Translations under genes and position numbers: made by a program
The notes under the pieces: generated by a model
What the model saw: the letters and a program-made list of their open reading frames with translations, nothing else
Database searches by the model: none
Told to the model about the DNA's origin: nothing
Part shown: positions 1-6,548 of the stretch, piece by piece
How the letters are laid out: the number at the start of each line of letters is the position of its first letter
Numbering within the stretch: the stretch's first letter is position 1
Source: Cloacibacterium sp964530915
GTDB taxonomy: Bacteria; Bacteroidota; Bacteroidia; Flavobacteriales; Weeksellaceae
NCBI GenBank assembly: GCA_964530915.1
Contig: CAZHCK010000092.1
Coordinates: 1 to 9,130 of the forward strand
Direction: 5' to 3'
DNA: 9,130 nt

Positions 1-2
1 GA

Positions 3-155
3 ACTGAACTGAAAAGAAGTTCCTTCAATCTTTGGAGAAAGAGAGTGAATTCTGGTGTTAGTCAAAAGCATCTCAAAAAAAGAAATCCAGAAATTGAGAG
101 ATTTAAATGTACCAGACAGAAAACCATTAGTTTAAATAAAATATCAAAGAGATAA
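3..155 (+). CDS. DUF2805 / TIGR03643 family protein, C-terminal part (cut by window edge)
   Basis: The frame is open from base 3 and ends at TAA 153-155, giving the last 50 residues of a protein that begins outside the window. The visible tail is very basic. It contains SSFNLWRKRV (residues 6-15 of the visible part), then RNPEIERFKC and the ending NKISKR. This matches my recollection of the small (about 75-90 residue) DUF2805/TIGR03643 family, whose members end in a very similar pattern and are often found beside photolyase or cryptochrome genes. Function is unknown; the basic, Arg/Lys-rich tail could bind nucleic acid, but that is inference. It lies 56 bp upstream of the SDR gene on the same strand and probably belongs to the same photolyase cassette. 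The family call rests on motif memory, not a search. Confidence 0.72.
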   Translation, partial: TELKRSSFNLWRKRVNSGVSQKHLKKRNPEIERFKCTRQKTISLNKISKR

Positions 156-161
156 TTACTT

Positions 162-196
162 AGATACTAGATTCGAGATACAAGATATTAGATAAA
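162..196. repeat. Degenerate 7-bp tandem array (AGATnnn x5)
   Basis: Five consecutive heptamers lie in perfect 7-bp phase: AGATACT, AGATTCG, AGATACA, AGATATT and AGATAAA. The first four bases are invariant and the last three vary. An A/T-only tract (197-210) then leads to the ATG at 212. The array sits in the 56-bp gap between the DUF2805 gene and the SDR gene. No clear TAnnTTTG promoter element is visible in the gap, so the SDR gene is probably read from upstream. Whether the array is a slippage product or a binding region cannot be told from sequence. Confidence 0.75.
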
Positions 197-211
197 TAAA
201 TAAAAATAAAC

Positions 212-865
212 ATGAAAAATATAGTCATCATCGGTTGTGGAAGCGGGATAGGTTTAGCCACCGCAAAACAATTACAAAACGAAGCTCAAATCTTCGGAAT
301 TTCTAGAACAGAAACTCCAGAATTGAAAAATGTAAAACTTCATTTTTATCAAAAAGACATTCTAACAGACAGTTTAGATGATGTTTCATTCCCTGAAAAA
401 ATTGATGGGTTGGTCTATGCACCAGGAAGCATTAATCTGAAACCTTTCGGAAGATTATCTGATGAAGATTTTAAAAAAGATTTCGAAATTAATGTTTTGG
501 GTGCTATTAAAATCATTCAGAAATTATTGCCTAATCTTAAAAAATCTGAAAGTGCAAGTGTGGTTTTATTCAGCACCGTTGCAGCAAAATTAGGAATGCC
601 ATTTCACTCTTCTATCGCTGCTAGTAAAAGCGCTGTGGAAGGTTTGGTAAAAAGTTTAGCGGCAGAATTTTCGCTACAAAAAATAAGATTTAACGCTATT
701 GCCCCATCACTTTCAGACACCAATTTAGCCACTGCTTTATTGGCATCACCAGAGAAAAGAGAAGCAGCTGCGAAAAGACATCCGTTACAGAAAATTGGAA
801 ATCCTGAAGAAATTGCAAAAATGGTTGTATTTTTACTTTCTGATTCTTCTTCTTGGATTACCTGA
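212..865 (+). CDS. SDR-family oxidoreductase-like protein, truncated by in-frame TGA
   Basis: This is a Rossmann-fold short-chain dehydrogenase/reductase of 217 residues. Visible elements are the dinucleotide-binding glycine motif GCGSGIG (residues 8-14), YAPGS (69-73) in place of the usual NNAG, NVLG (94-97), the active-site Ser (S121 in LFSTVAAK) and the Lys of the YxxxK motif (K139). The Tyr position is Ile (I135 in IAASK), so the normal proton donor is missing. I recall an SDR subgroup with this HxSxAAxK pattern, so the change may be subgroup-specific rather than damage. APSLSDTNLA (164-173) and SSWIT (213-217) are also family-like. Translation stops at TGA 863-865, exactly where homologues have Gly in the WITGQ...IDGG end. 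The same frame continues to a TAA at 908-910. The substrate is unknown. It lies between a DUF2805 gene and a MarR gene, upstream of photolyase. The ATG is preceded by an A-rich leader without a Shine-Dalgarno site, as is usual in this phylum. Confidence 0.85.
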   Translation: MKNIVIIGCGSGIGLATAKQLQNEAQIFGISRTETPELKNVKLHFYQKDILTDSLDDVSFPEKIDGLVYAPGSINLKPFGRLSDEDFKKDFEINVLGAIKIIQKLLPNLKKSESASVVLFSTVAAKLGMPFHSSIAASKSAVEGLVKSLAAEFSLQKIRFNAIAPSLSDTNLATALLASPEKREAAAKRHPLQKIGNPEEIAKMVVFLLSDSSSWIT

Positions 866-910
866 CAGATTTTTGGCATTGACGGAGGAATGAGTACAAT
901 TAAATTATAA
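863..910 (+). pseudogene. Detached C-terminal tail of the SDR gene after the internal TGA
   Basis: Reading on in the SDR frame after TGA 863-865 gives QIFGIDGGMSTIKL and then TAA at 908-910. This is the canonical SDR ending (TGQxxxIDGG), which helps form the subunit interface in typical SDR tetramers. One base change (GGA to TGA at 863) would explain the split; the restored protein would have 232 residues. The restored stop lies 5 nt before the MarR start, matching the tight spacing of the rest of the cassette. The other eight stop codons visible in this window are all TAA, which also marks this TGA as secondary. It may be a real mutation, a strain polymorphism or a sequencing error. Confidence 0.85.
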
Positions 911-915
911 GCAAT

Positions 916-1563
916 ATGGAAACCAGTTTTTTAATTAATCTCCTACTAGAAGTTCAGGAATACGAACATTCTAAGTCGTTTAAAAATCATGCTACGGTAG
1001 AAGATTTCAGAATTTGGCTCAACGAAAAAAAATATACTACAGAAAGTCCGACCAAACTTTTTAAAAATGAAAACCACGAAGTAAGTTTCACCGAAAATGA
1101 AATTTGCAAACAAGTTTTGCTTTTGGGCAGATTTTCTAAACAGATGATTCGCAAGGGTTTAAGCGATTTCCCAACTTTAGCGAACGAAGAATTTACTTAT
1201 CTCTACAGACTAAAAGATGAGCCTTCTTTGACTAAAATGCAACTGATTGAAAGAAACGGTCATGAAAAACAAACGGGAATTCAAATCATCAAAAGACTTT
1301 TAGATGATGGCTTAATTCAAGAAACGGTGGATGAAAATGACAAACGTGCCAAAAGATTGACTTTGACCAAAAAAGGAGAAGAAGCCTTCCATAAATCGGT
1401 AGAAAAAGTAAATACGACTTCAAAAATTCTTTCGGCAAATCTTAAAAGTGATGAAAAAACAAAATTGCTGGAATTACTCAAAAAAGTAAACGATTTTCAT
1501 TACACTTTGTACACAGAGTACAAAAATTCTGAGATTAAAGAACTCCTTCATTTGATAGAATAA
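916..1563 (+). CDS. MarR-family winged-helix transcriptional regulator
   Basis: This 215-residue protein has a C-terminal MarR winged helix-turn-helix at about residues 88-160. Visible parts are a helix around EEFTYLYRL (91-99), the HTH helices around SLTKMQLIERNGHEKQTGIQIIKRLLDDGLI (104-134), and the wing DENDKRAKRLTLTKKGEEA (139-157), whose DxRxKRLxLTxKG pattern is diagnostic. A mostly helical tail (about 160-215) would supply dimer contacts. The protein is longer than the usual 140-150 residues because of an N-terminal extension of about 80 residues with no motif I recognise. It starts 5 nt after the ancestral SDR stop, but 50 nt after the internal TGA. It ends 2 nt before the photolyase start. 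It is presumably a dimeric DNA-binding regulator. Autoregulation of this cassette is a reasonable inference from position, but no operator palindrome was seen nearby. The ligand is unknown. Confidence 0.88.
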   Translation: METSFLINLLLEVQEYEHSKSFKNHATVEDFRIWLNEKKYTTESPTKLFKNENHEVSFTENEICKQVLLLGRFSKQMIRKGLSDFPTLANEEFTYLYRLKDEPSLTKMQLIERNGHEKQTGIQIIKRLLDDGLIQETVDENDKRAKRLTLTKKGEEAFHKSVEKVNTTSKILSANLKSDEKTKLLELLKKVNDFHYTLYTEYKNSEIKELLHLIE

Positions 1564-1565
1564 GC

Positions 1566-2870
1566 ATGGATAAAATTTCTATTTTTTGGTTCAGAAGAGA
1601 CCTTCGTTTAAAAGACAATCACGGATTATATCGAGCATTAGAATCGGGAAAAAAGGTTCTGCCGATTTTTATTTTTGACGAAGATATTTTAGATTTATTA
1701 GAAAATAAATCAGATAAGAGAGTTGATTTCATTGTACAAGCTTTGCAAACCCTGAATTCTTTTCTAAAATCTAAGAATAAATGCATCAAAATCTTCAAAG
1801 GAAAACCTCTTGAAGTCTACAAAAAACTATCCCAGAACTACGAAATAGAAGCGGTTTACTGTAATGAAGATTATGAACCTTACGCAATAAAAAGAGACCA
1901 AGAAATTGCAACTTTTTTGGCTTCAAAAAATATAACTTTTCATCAATTTAAAGACCAAGTCATCTTTCACAAAGACGAAATTGTAAAAGCCGATAAAAAA
2001 CCTTACACGGTTTATACTCCATATTCTAAACTTTGGCTCAATGAATTTCAAAAAATTGATTTACTGGGATTTCCATCAGAAAAAAAACTAGACAATTTAC
2101 TAGATATTCCATTTGAAGAACTTAAAATTGAAGATATTGGTTTTCAAAAAACAGATTTGACATTTGAGATTCCAGAAGCAGACCTTCACATCATCAAAAC
2201 CTATGAAGAAACCCGAAATTTCCCTGCGGTAAAAGGAACTACACAATTGGGTGTTCATCTGAGATTTGGAACCATTAGCGTAAGAAAATTAGCAAAAATT
2301 GCCAAAGAAAATAATCTTACTTTCCTAAAAGAACTGATTTGGCGAGAATTTTTCATGCAAATTTTGTATCATTTTCAGTATGTAGCAAATCATTCTTTCA
2401 AAGCAAAATATGATGCAATTCCTTGGGAAAATAATCCTGAATTTCTTGAAAAATGGAAAGCTGGAAAAACAGGTTTTCCTATTGTAGATGCGGGAATGCG
2501 TGAACTGAATGCTACTGGTTTTATGCACAACAGAGTAAGAATGATTACTGCGAGTTTCCTCATCAAACATTTGCTGACCGATTGGCGAATTGGCGAAGCC
2601 TATTTTGCGGAAAAATTAATGGATTACGATTTAAGTGCGAATAATGGAAACTGGCAATGGTGCGCAAGTTCTGGCTGTGATGCGGCTCCATATTTTAGAA
2701 TTTTTAATCCTGATGAACAGCAGAAAAAATTCGATCCAGAATTTAAATATATTAAAAAATGGATTCCTGAATTTGGAACAAAATACTATCCAAAACCTAT
2801 CGTAGAACATAAAAAAGCCAGAGAAAAAGTACTGAAAGTATACAAAGATGCTTTAGATAATTTAAACTAA
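1566..2870 (+). CDS. phr: Class I CPD deoxyribodipyrimidine photolyase
   Basis: This 434-residue flavoenzyme uses blue/near-UV light to split cyclobutane pyrimidine dimers in DNA. The N-terminal antenna domain starts with WFRRDLR (residues 8-14). The C-terminal FAD domain contains LGVHLRFGTIS (228-238), ELIWREF (256-262), HNRVRM (321-326) and NNGNWQW through DAAPYFRIFNP (359-382). By alignment from memory with E. coli PhrB, E256 and W259 match the lesion-contacting E274 and W277, N322 matches N341, M326 matches M345, and N359 matches the N378 near flavin N5. The electron-transfer Trp triad appears intact (W297, W340, W363), as does W365. These residues favour CPD specificity over (6-4) lesions or a cryptochrome role. 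The antenna cofactor (MTHF or deazaflavin) cannot be assigned. The start is 2 nt after the MarR stop, implying co-transcription. The stop overlaps the convergent lipid kinase gene by 9 bp. Confidence 0.95.
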   Translation: MDKISIFWFRRDLRLKDNHGLYRALESGKKVLPIFIFDEDILDLLENKSDKRVDFIVQALQTLNSFLKSKNKCIKIFKGKPLEVYKKLSQNYEIEAVYCNEDYEPYAIKRDQEIATFLASKNITFHQFKDQVIFHKDEIVKADKKPYTVYTPYSKLWLNEFQKIDLLGFPSEKKLDNLLDIPFEELKIEDIGFQKTDLTFEIPEADLHIIKTYEETRNFPAVKGTTQLGVHLRFGTISVRKLAKIAKENNLTFLKELIWREFFMQILYHFQYVANHSFKAKYDAIPWENNPEFLEKWKAGKTGFPIVDAGMRELNATGFMHNRVRMITASFLIKHLLTDWRIGEAYFAEKLMDYDLSANNGNWQWCASSGCDAAPYFRIFNPDEQQKKFDPEFKYIKKWIPEFGTKYYPKPIVEHKKAREKVLKVYKDALDNLN

Positions 2871-3710
2871 AATTCTCAAACTCTTTGGGAGCACTTTTAC
2901 TTTAACTGGAGATGAAATTTGGTTAAATTCACCGTCTAAATGCCATAAATCTGAATCTACAGAAAATTCAATTTCTGGAACTGATAAATAATGAATGTAC
3001 TGATTGGGAACCAATTTTTTGGTAAACATTCTGTATGCAAAAACACCAGAATGTGTAAAAGGAAACTTCTTCACTAAAGCAATTTCTAACAACCCATCAC
3101 TTTTACTTGCATGAGGAGCAATGTAGGCGTTATTCCCGAATTGACGCGTGTTTGCAACGTTGAGCATCAAGTATTTTCCGTTGAATTTTTTAAATTTTTC
3201 TTCGAATTTGATGGTAATCGGTTGGTATTTAAAAAAAGTCTGAATAGAAGTCTTGATGTAGTTTTTAAAACCTCTGGAAGTCTTCTCAAAAGCTTCAATA
3301 ACCGCTCCATCAAATCCTACTCCAGCTACATTAATCGAAAATCTTTCGTTTACCGTAAACGTATCTATTTGTTTGAAACTTTTCTTTTGAATTTTTGCTA
3401 AAAGTTCGTCTAAATTTTTAGAAAACTTGGTCTCATTAGAGAAACCGTTACCACTTCCTGCTGGAAAAATCCCTAGAATTTTATCCGTGTGAATTAAATT
3501 TTTCGCCACTGTAGAAATGGTTCCATCACCACCAATGGCAACGAAAATGTCTATTTTTTCAAAATTTTCTTGAATGAAATTTTCAGTATCCTGAATAGAC
3601 TTAGAAATCAAATACAACGGATTTTCAACCTTTGCTTTTAAAGAATTAAGAAAAGGCTGATAATTTTTCTTTGCAGAAAAAGGATTGATGATAAATGCTA
3701 CATTTTGCAT
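2862..3710 (-). CDS. YegS/DAGK-family lipid kinase (diacylglycerol kinase catalytic domain)
   Basis: This 282-residue protein belongs to the diacylglycerol/sphingosine kinase-like superfamily, which transfers phosphate from a nucleotide to a lipid hydroxyl, usually at the inner face of the membrane. The N-terminal domain opens with IINPFSAKKN (7-16) and carries the nucleotide-binding GGDGT (60-64) and PAGSGNGF (83-90). The C-terminal beta-rich domain contains GVGFDG (130-135), APHASKSDGLLEI (198-210) and HLDGE (257-261), the late acidic motif typical of the family. Length is normal and no membrane segment is seen. The lipid substrate (diacylglycerol, a sphingoid base or another lipid) cannot be decided; sphingolipids occur in parts of this phylum, so a sphingosine-type role is possible. 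The start is placed at the ATG 3708-3710, six bases after a TAnnTTTG element. The gene follows the DUF4163/DUF3298 gene by 18 bp and converges on phr. Confidence 0.9.
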   Translation of the reverse strand: MQNVAFIINPFSAKKNYQPFLNSLKAKVENPLYLISKSIQDTENFIQENFEKIDIFVAIGGDGTISTVAKNLIHTDKILGIFPAGSGNGFSNETKFSKNLDELLAKIQKKSFKQIDTFTVNERFSINVAGVGFDGAVIEAFEKTSRGFKNYIKTSIQTFFKYQPITIKFEEKFKKFNGKYLMLNVANTRQFGNNAYIAPHASKSDGLLEIALVKKFPFTHSGVFAYRMFTKKLVPNQYIHYLSVPEIEFSVDSDLWHLDGEFNQISSPVKVKVLPKSLRILV

Positions 3711-3715
3711 GGGTG

Positions 3716-3723
3716 CAAAAGTA
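3716..3723 (-). promoter_or_regulatory. Bacteroidota -7 promoter element (TACTTTTG) for the lipid kinase gene
   Basis: On the minus strand this reads TACTTTTG, a full match to the TAnnTTTG -7 consensus, followed by CACCC and the ATG at 3710. Transcription would begin at or within a few bases of the start codon, so the mRNA should be leaderless or nearly so. The element fills much of the 18-bp gap after the preceding gene. No convincing -33 TTG is seen in the expected range upstream. Confidence 0.5.
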
Positions 3724-3728
3724 CGGAA

Positions 3729-4535
3729 TTATTTAATGTTATTCCTCGAAATAAATTCTGGTTTTAAATAAGGTTTCAAATCAGAAAAAGAAATAGAAAT
3801 TTCTACTACTCCTGCTGCATAAGCTGTAATTTCGTATTGATTGTACACAAAAGTGATGTTTTGGGAATCAAAATAGAAATTGTTATTTACAGGAATTTTA
3901 TCGACTAAAAGCATTTCTTTTTGGTCTGAATTTTTAAAATTTTTCATTAAAATTTCATTCCAACCTATTTTATTGATATCCATAAAAATATCAGAAAGTT
4001 GAATCACTGCATTGTTTTTTAAATCAAAATTTTTGAACAAAATATTATAGTAACCATGTGCTCCACCAGAATAGCCATCATTTTCATAAGAAATAGTGAG
4101 AACATTTTGATTAGAGAAAACCTTCATGTAAGAATTTTCTTCCCAAGTTTGTTCAAAATCTGGAGTATATTCTTTAGCATCTTCTTGAGCTTGAGAAAAA
4201 TAAGCTTCTTTTTGATTTTCTAATTCTTTCTTCAATTTTTCTTTAGAATATGTCTCTAATTTGATTCCTGATGGACTATAAATGCTGTCTAATAAAGTTT
4301 TATTATGCAGCGTAGGAAATAACAAAATGGTTGATGAAGTTCTTAATTTCAAAGTTTTTGCTACAGCAATAGAATCTTGCAATTGAAGAGAATCTACTGC
4401 AAAAGGTAAATTTTCAGAAGCCAATTCATTAGCATTTTCTGGAATAATTCCTTTATTTCCTGTGGTTTTTGGACTGCAAGAAAAGAGTAGGAAAGCAGTA
4501 GCTAAAGCTAGAAAAATAGTTTTCATGGAATTCAT
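3729..4535 (-). CDS. DUF4163/DUF3298 (RsiV/PdaC-like) domain lipoprotein
   Basis: This 268-residue predicted lipoprotein has a short hydrophobic signal (about residues 6-18) ending in the lipobox L-F-S-C with Cys20. The mature part combines a DUF4163-like region (about 60-165), with the hallmark YSGGAHG (155-161), and a DUF3298-like region (about 170-258). The latter contains IQLSDIF (178-184) and FVYNQYEITAYAAG (229-242), ending in a strand-rich segment. The same domain pair occurs in the extracellular part of the RsiV anti-sigma factor and in the deacetylase PdaC. No deacetylase or sigma-binding domain is present here, so the role is unknown; envelope or carbohydrate binding is only inference. 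No acidic residues follow Cys20, so there is no surface-export-like signal. A second ATG at 4524-4526 (Met4) would give the more usual MKTIFLALATAF signal start; the choice is open. Confidence 0.85.
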   Translation of the reverse strand: MNSMKTIFLALATAFLLFSCSPKTTGNKGIIPENANELASENLPFAVDSLQLQDSIAVAKTLKLRTSSTILLFPTLHNKTLLDSIYSPSGIKLETYSKEKLKKELENQKEAYFSQAQEDAKEYTPDFEQTWEENSYMKVFSNQNVLTISYENDGYSGGAHGYYNILFKNFDLKNNAVIQLSDIFMDINKIGWNEILMKNFKNSDQKEMLLVDKIPVNNNFYFDSQNITFVYNQYEITAYAAGVVEISISFSDLKPYLKPEFISRNNIK

Positions 4536-4546
4536 ATTTGTGAACT

Positions 4547-4554
4547 TAAATATA
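4547..4554 (-). promoter_or_regulatory. Possible -7 element (TATATTTA) upstream of the DUF3298 lipoprotein gene
   Basis: The minus strand reads TATATTTA, matching TAnnTTTG at all but the last base, 11 nt before the upstream ATG. It lies directly next to the U-tract of the gyrB terminator, so a separate start here would fit the layout. No well-spaced -33 element is obvious, so the call is weak. Confidence 0.3.
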
Positions 4555-4556
4555 GC

Positions 4557-4586
4557 AAAAAACCGTCCAAAGATTGAACGGTTTTG
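4557..4586 (-). terminator. Rho-independent terminator after gyrB
   Basis: On the minus strand the arm AAAACCGTTC (4585-4576) pairs with GGACGGTTTT (4568-4559), with one T-G wobble, around a 7-nt loop. It runs into a T-rich stretch of six Ts. It lies 24 nt downstream of the gyrB stop, on the correct strand, and should separate gyrB from the lipoprotein gene. Confidence 0.85.
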
Positions 4587-4609
4587 AAATTATTGATAAA
4601 ATATTGATT

Positions 4610-6544
4610 TTAAGCGTCAATATTTGCATAGATTGCATTTTTCTCAATGAATTCTCTTCTTGGTGGAACTTCGTCGCCCATTAACATAGAGAATACATTA
4701 TCTGCTTCTGCAAGGCTTTCTATGGTTACTTGTTTTAAGATTCTGTTTTCAGGATTTAAAGTCGTTTCCCATAACTGTTCTGGGTTCATTTCCCCAAGAC
4801 CTTTATAACGCTGTACTTCTACTCCTTTTCCATCTGGAGCCATTTCTAATGTTTTTGCTTCTCTTTCTTTCTCGTTGTAAGCATACATTTTTTTGTTTCC
4901 TTTTTTCAATAAATATAAAGGAGGTTGTGCAATATAAATGTATCCTTGTTCAATCAATTCTTTCATATATCTAAAGAAGAACGTAAGAATCAACGTAGAA
5001 ATGTGAGAACCATCAATATCAGCATCGGTCATGATTACGATTTTGTGATATCTTAGTTTTGCCAAATTCAAAGCTTTAGAATCTTCTTCAGTTCCTACAG
5101 AAACCCCAAGAGCGGTGTAAATATTCTTGATTTCGTCATTATCATAAACTTTGTGAAGCATAGATTTTTCTACGTTCAAGATTTTACCTCTTAATGGAAG
5201 AATCGCTTGGAAATGTCTATCTCTACCTTGTTTAGCCGTTCCACCTGCTGAATCTCCCTCTACTAAGAATATTTCTGAAATTTCAGGATCTTTAGAAGAA
5301 CAATCAGATAGTTTCCCTGGTAAACCAGAACCTCCCATTGGAGATTTTCTCTGAACCATTTCACGAGCTTTTTTCGCAGCTTGTCTTGCTTTTGCAGCTA
5401 GAACTACTTTTTGTACGATTTGCTTCGCTTCATTAGGGTTTTCTTCTAAGAAATTAGTAAGCATTTCGCCTACAATTTTATCTACAGCACCAGAAACTTC
5501 CGAGTTTCCTAATTTGGTTTTGGTTTGACCTTCGAACTGAGGCTCCATCACTTTTACAGAAATAATCGCTGTAAGACCTTCTCTAAAGTCATCACCCGTA
5601 ATTTCTACTTTTTCTTTTGCAGGAAGACCTAGTTCATCAGCATATTTCTTTAGAGTTCTCGTTAAAGCTCTTCTGAAACCTGCTAAATGCGTTCCTCCTT
5701 CGTGTGTATTGATATTATTTACGTAAGAGTGAAGATTTTCATTGAATGAAGTATTGTAACGCATTGCTACTTCTACTGGAATATCATCACGCTCACCTTC
5801 CATGAAGATTACGTGTTCCATGATTGATTCACGGTTTCCGTCAATGTAGGCAACAAATTCTTTAAGACCACCTTCCGAATGGAACGTTTCAGTTGGGAAA
5901 CTTCCGTCTTCATTTTTTCTTCTTTCGTCTGTTAAAGTAATGGTAATTCCTTTATTTAGGAATGCCAATTCTCTTAATCTAGCAGCTAAAGTATCATAAT
6001 TGTACACCAATTCTTGGAAAATGCTTCCATCTGGTTGAAAGAAAACTTCGGTTCCTGTAGAAGTAGAAGTTCCTATTTCTTGTACATCTGCTAATGCTTT
6101 TCCTTGAGAATATTTTTGTTGGTATAATTTTCCGTTTCTAGAAACAGTAGCGATTAACGAAGTAGAAAGTGCGTTCACACAAGAAACCCCAACTCCGTGA
6201 AGACCACCAGAAACTTTGTAAGAATCTTTATCAAACTTACCACCTGCACCAATTTTGGTCATTACTACTTCTAGCGCAGATTTTTGTTCTTTTTGGTGAA
6301 AGTCTACAGGAATACCTCTACCATTATCTTTTACAGAAATTCCGTCTCCTTCGTGAATGGTTACTGCAATGGTATCACAATGACCTGCCAAAGCTTCGTC
6401 AATAGAGTTATCAACTACCTCATAAACCAAGTGATGCAAACCTCTAACACCTACATCACCAATGTACATAGAAGGTCTAAGACGTACGTGTTCTATTCCT
6501 TCTAATGCTTGAATACTGTCTGCTGTATATTGTTTTTGACTCAT
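4610..6544 (-). CDS. gyrB: DNA gyrase subunit B
   Basis: This is the ATPase subunit of DNA gyrase, which with GyrA introduces negative supercoils. The 644-residue length fits the common form lacking the roughly 165-residue insertion of E. coli GyrB. The GHKL ATPase domain has EVVDNSIDEALAG (42-54), with the catalytic Glu42 and Mg-binding Asn46 at the same numbers as in E. coli, then DNGRGIP (73-79) and GLHGVG (114-119). The transducer carries the SxxGGTHxxGF-like NTHEGGTHLAGF (279-290) and QTKTKLGN (340-347). The TOPRIM domain has EGDSAGG (429-435), PLRGKILNVEK (450-460) and DADIDG (507-512). The C-terminal tail holds QRYKGLGEMN (578-587), which binds GyrA. ParE is the main alternative; the strong GyrB-type motifs and full TOPRIM/tail match favour GyrB. 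The gene is flanked by its own terminator and by the lysS terminator, so it is probably monocistronic. Confidence 0.96.
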   Translation of the reverse strand: MSQKQYTADSIQALEGIEHVRLRPSMYIGDVGVRGLHHLVYEVVDNSIDEALAGHCDTIAVTIHEGDGISVKDNGRGIPVDFHQKEQKSALEVVMTKIGAGGKFDKDSYKVSGGLHGVGVSCVNALSTSLIATVSRNGKLYQQKYSQGKALADVQEIGTSTSTGTEVFFQPDGSIFQELVYNYDTLAARLRELAFLNKGITITLTDERRKNEDGSFPTETFHSEGGLKEFVAYIDGNRESIMEHVIFMEGERDDIPVEVAMRYNTSFNENLHSYVNNINTHEGGTHLAGFRRALTRTLKKYADELGLPAKEKVEITGDDFREGLTAIISVKVMEPQFEGQTKTKLGNSEVSGAVDKIVGEMLTNFLEENPNEAKQIVQKVVLAAKARQAAKKAREMVQRKSPMGGSGLPGKLSDCSSKDPEISEIFLVEGDSAGGTAKQGRDRHFQAILPLRGKILNVEKSMLHKVYDNDEIKNIYTALGVSVGTEEDSKALNLAKLRYHKIVIMTDADIDGSHISTLILTFFFRYMKELIEQGYIYIAQPPLYLLKKGNKKMYAYNEKEREAKTLEMAPDGKGVEVQRYKGLGEMNPEQLWETTLNPENRILKQVTIESLAEADNVFSMLMGDEVPPRREFIEKNAIYANIDA

Positions 6545-6548
6545 ATTT

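Noticed and set aside
863..865. TGA read as Gly or selenocysteine through an altered genetic code
   Set aside because: Only one gene shows an internal TGA, the organism looks like an ordinary flavobacterium, and there is no selenocysteine-insertion-like hairpin or catalytic Cys/Sec site here. Mutation or error is simpler.
604..879. 91-codon open frame on the strand opposite the SDR gene
   Set aside because: It is antisense to a clear SDR coding sequence, has no recognisable domain, and fits a shadow of codon bias.
2325..2570. 81-codon minus-strand open frame inside phr
   Set aside because: It is antisense to the FAD-binding core of the photolyase and shows no independent signal.
3111..3401. 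96-codon plus-strand open frame opposite the lipid kinase gene
   Set aside because: It is a shadow of the kinase frame, which carries all the conserved motifs; no own promoter or family match.
6169..6505. Two overlapping plus-strand open frames opposite the gyrB 5' part
   Set aside because: Both are antisense to highly conserved GyrB ATPase motifs, have no family resemblance and no start context.
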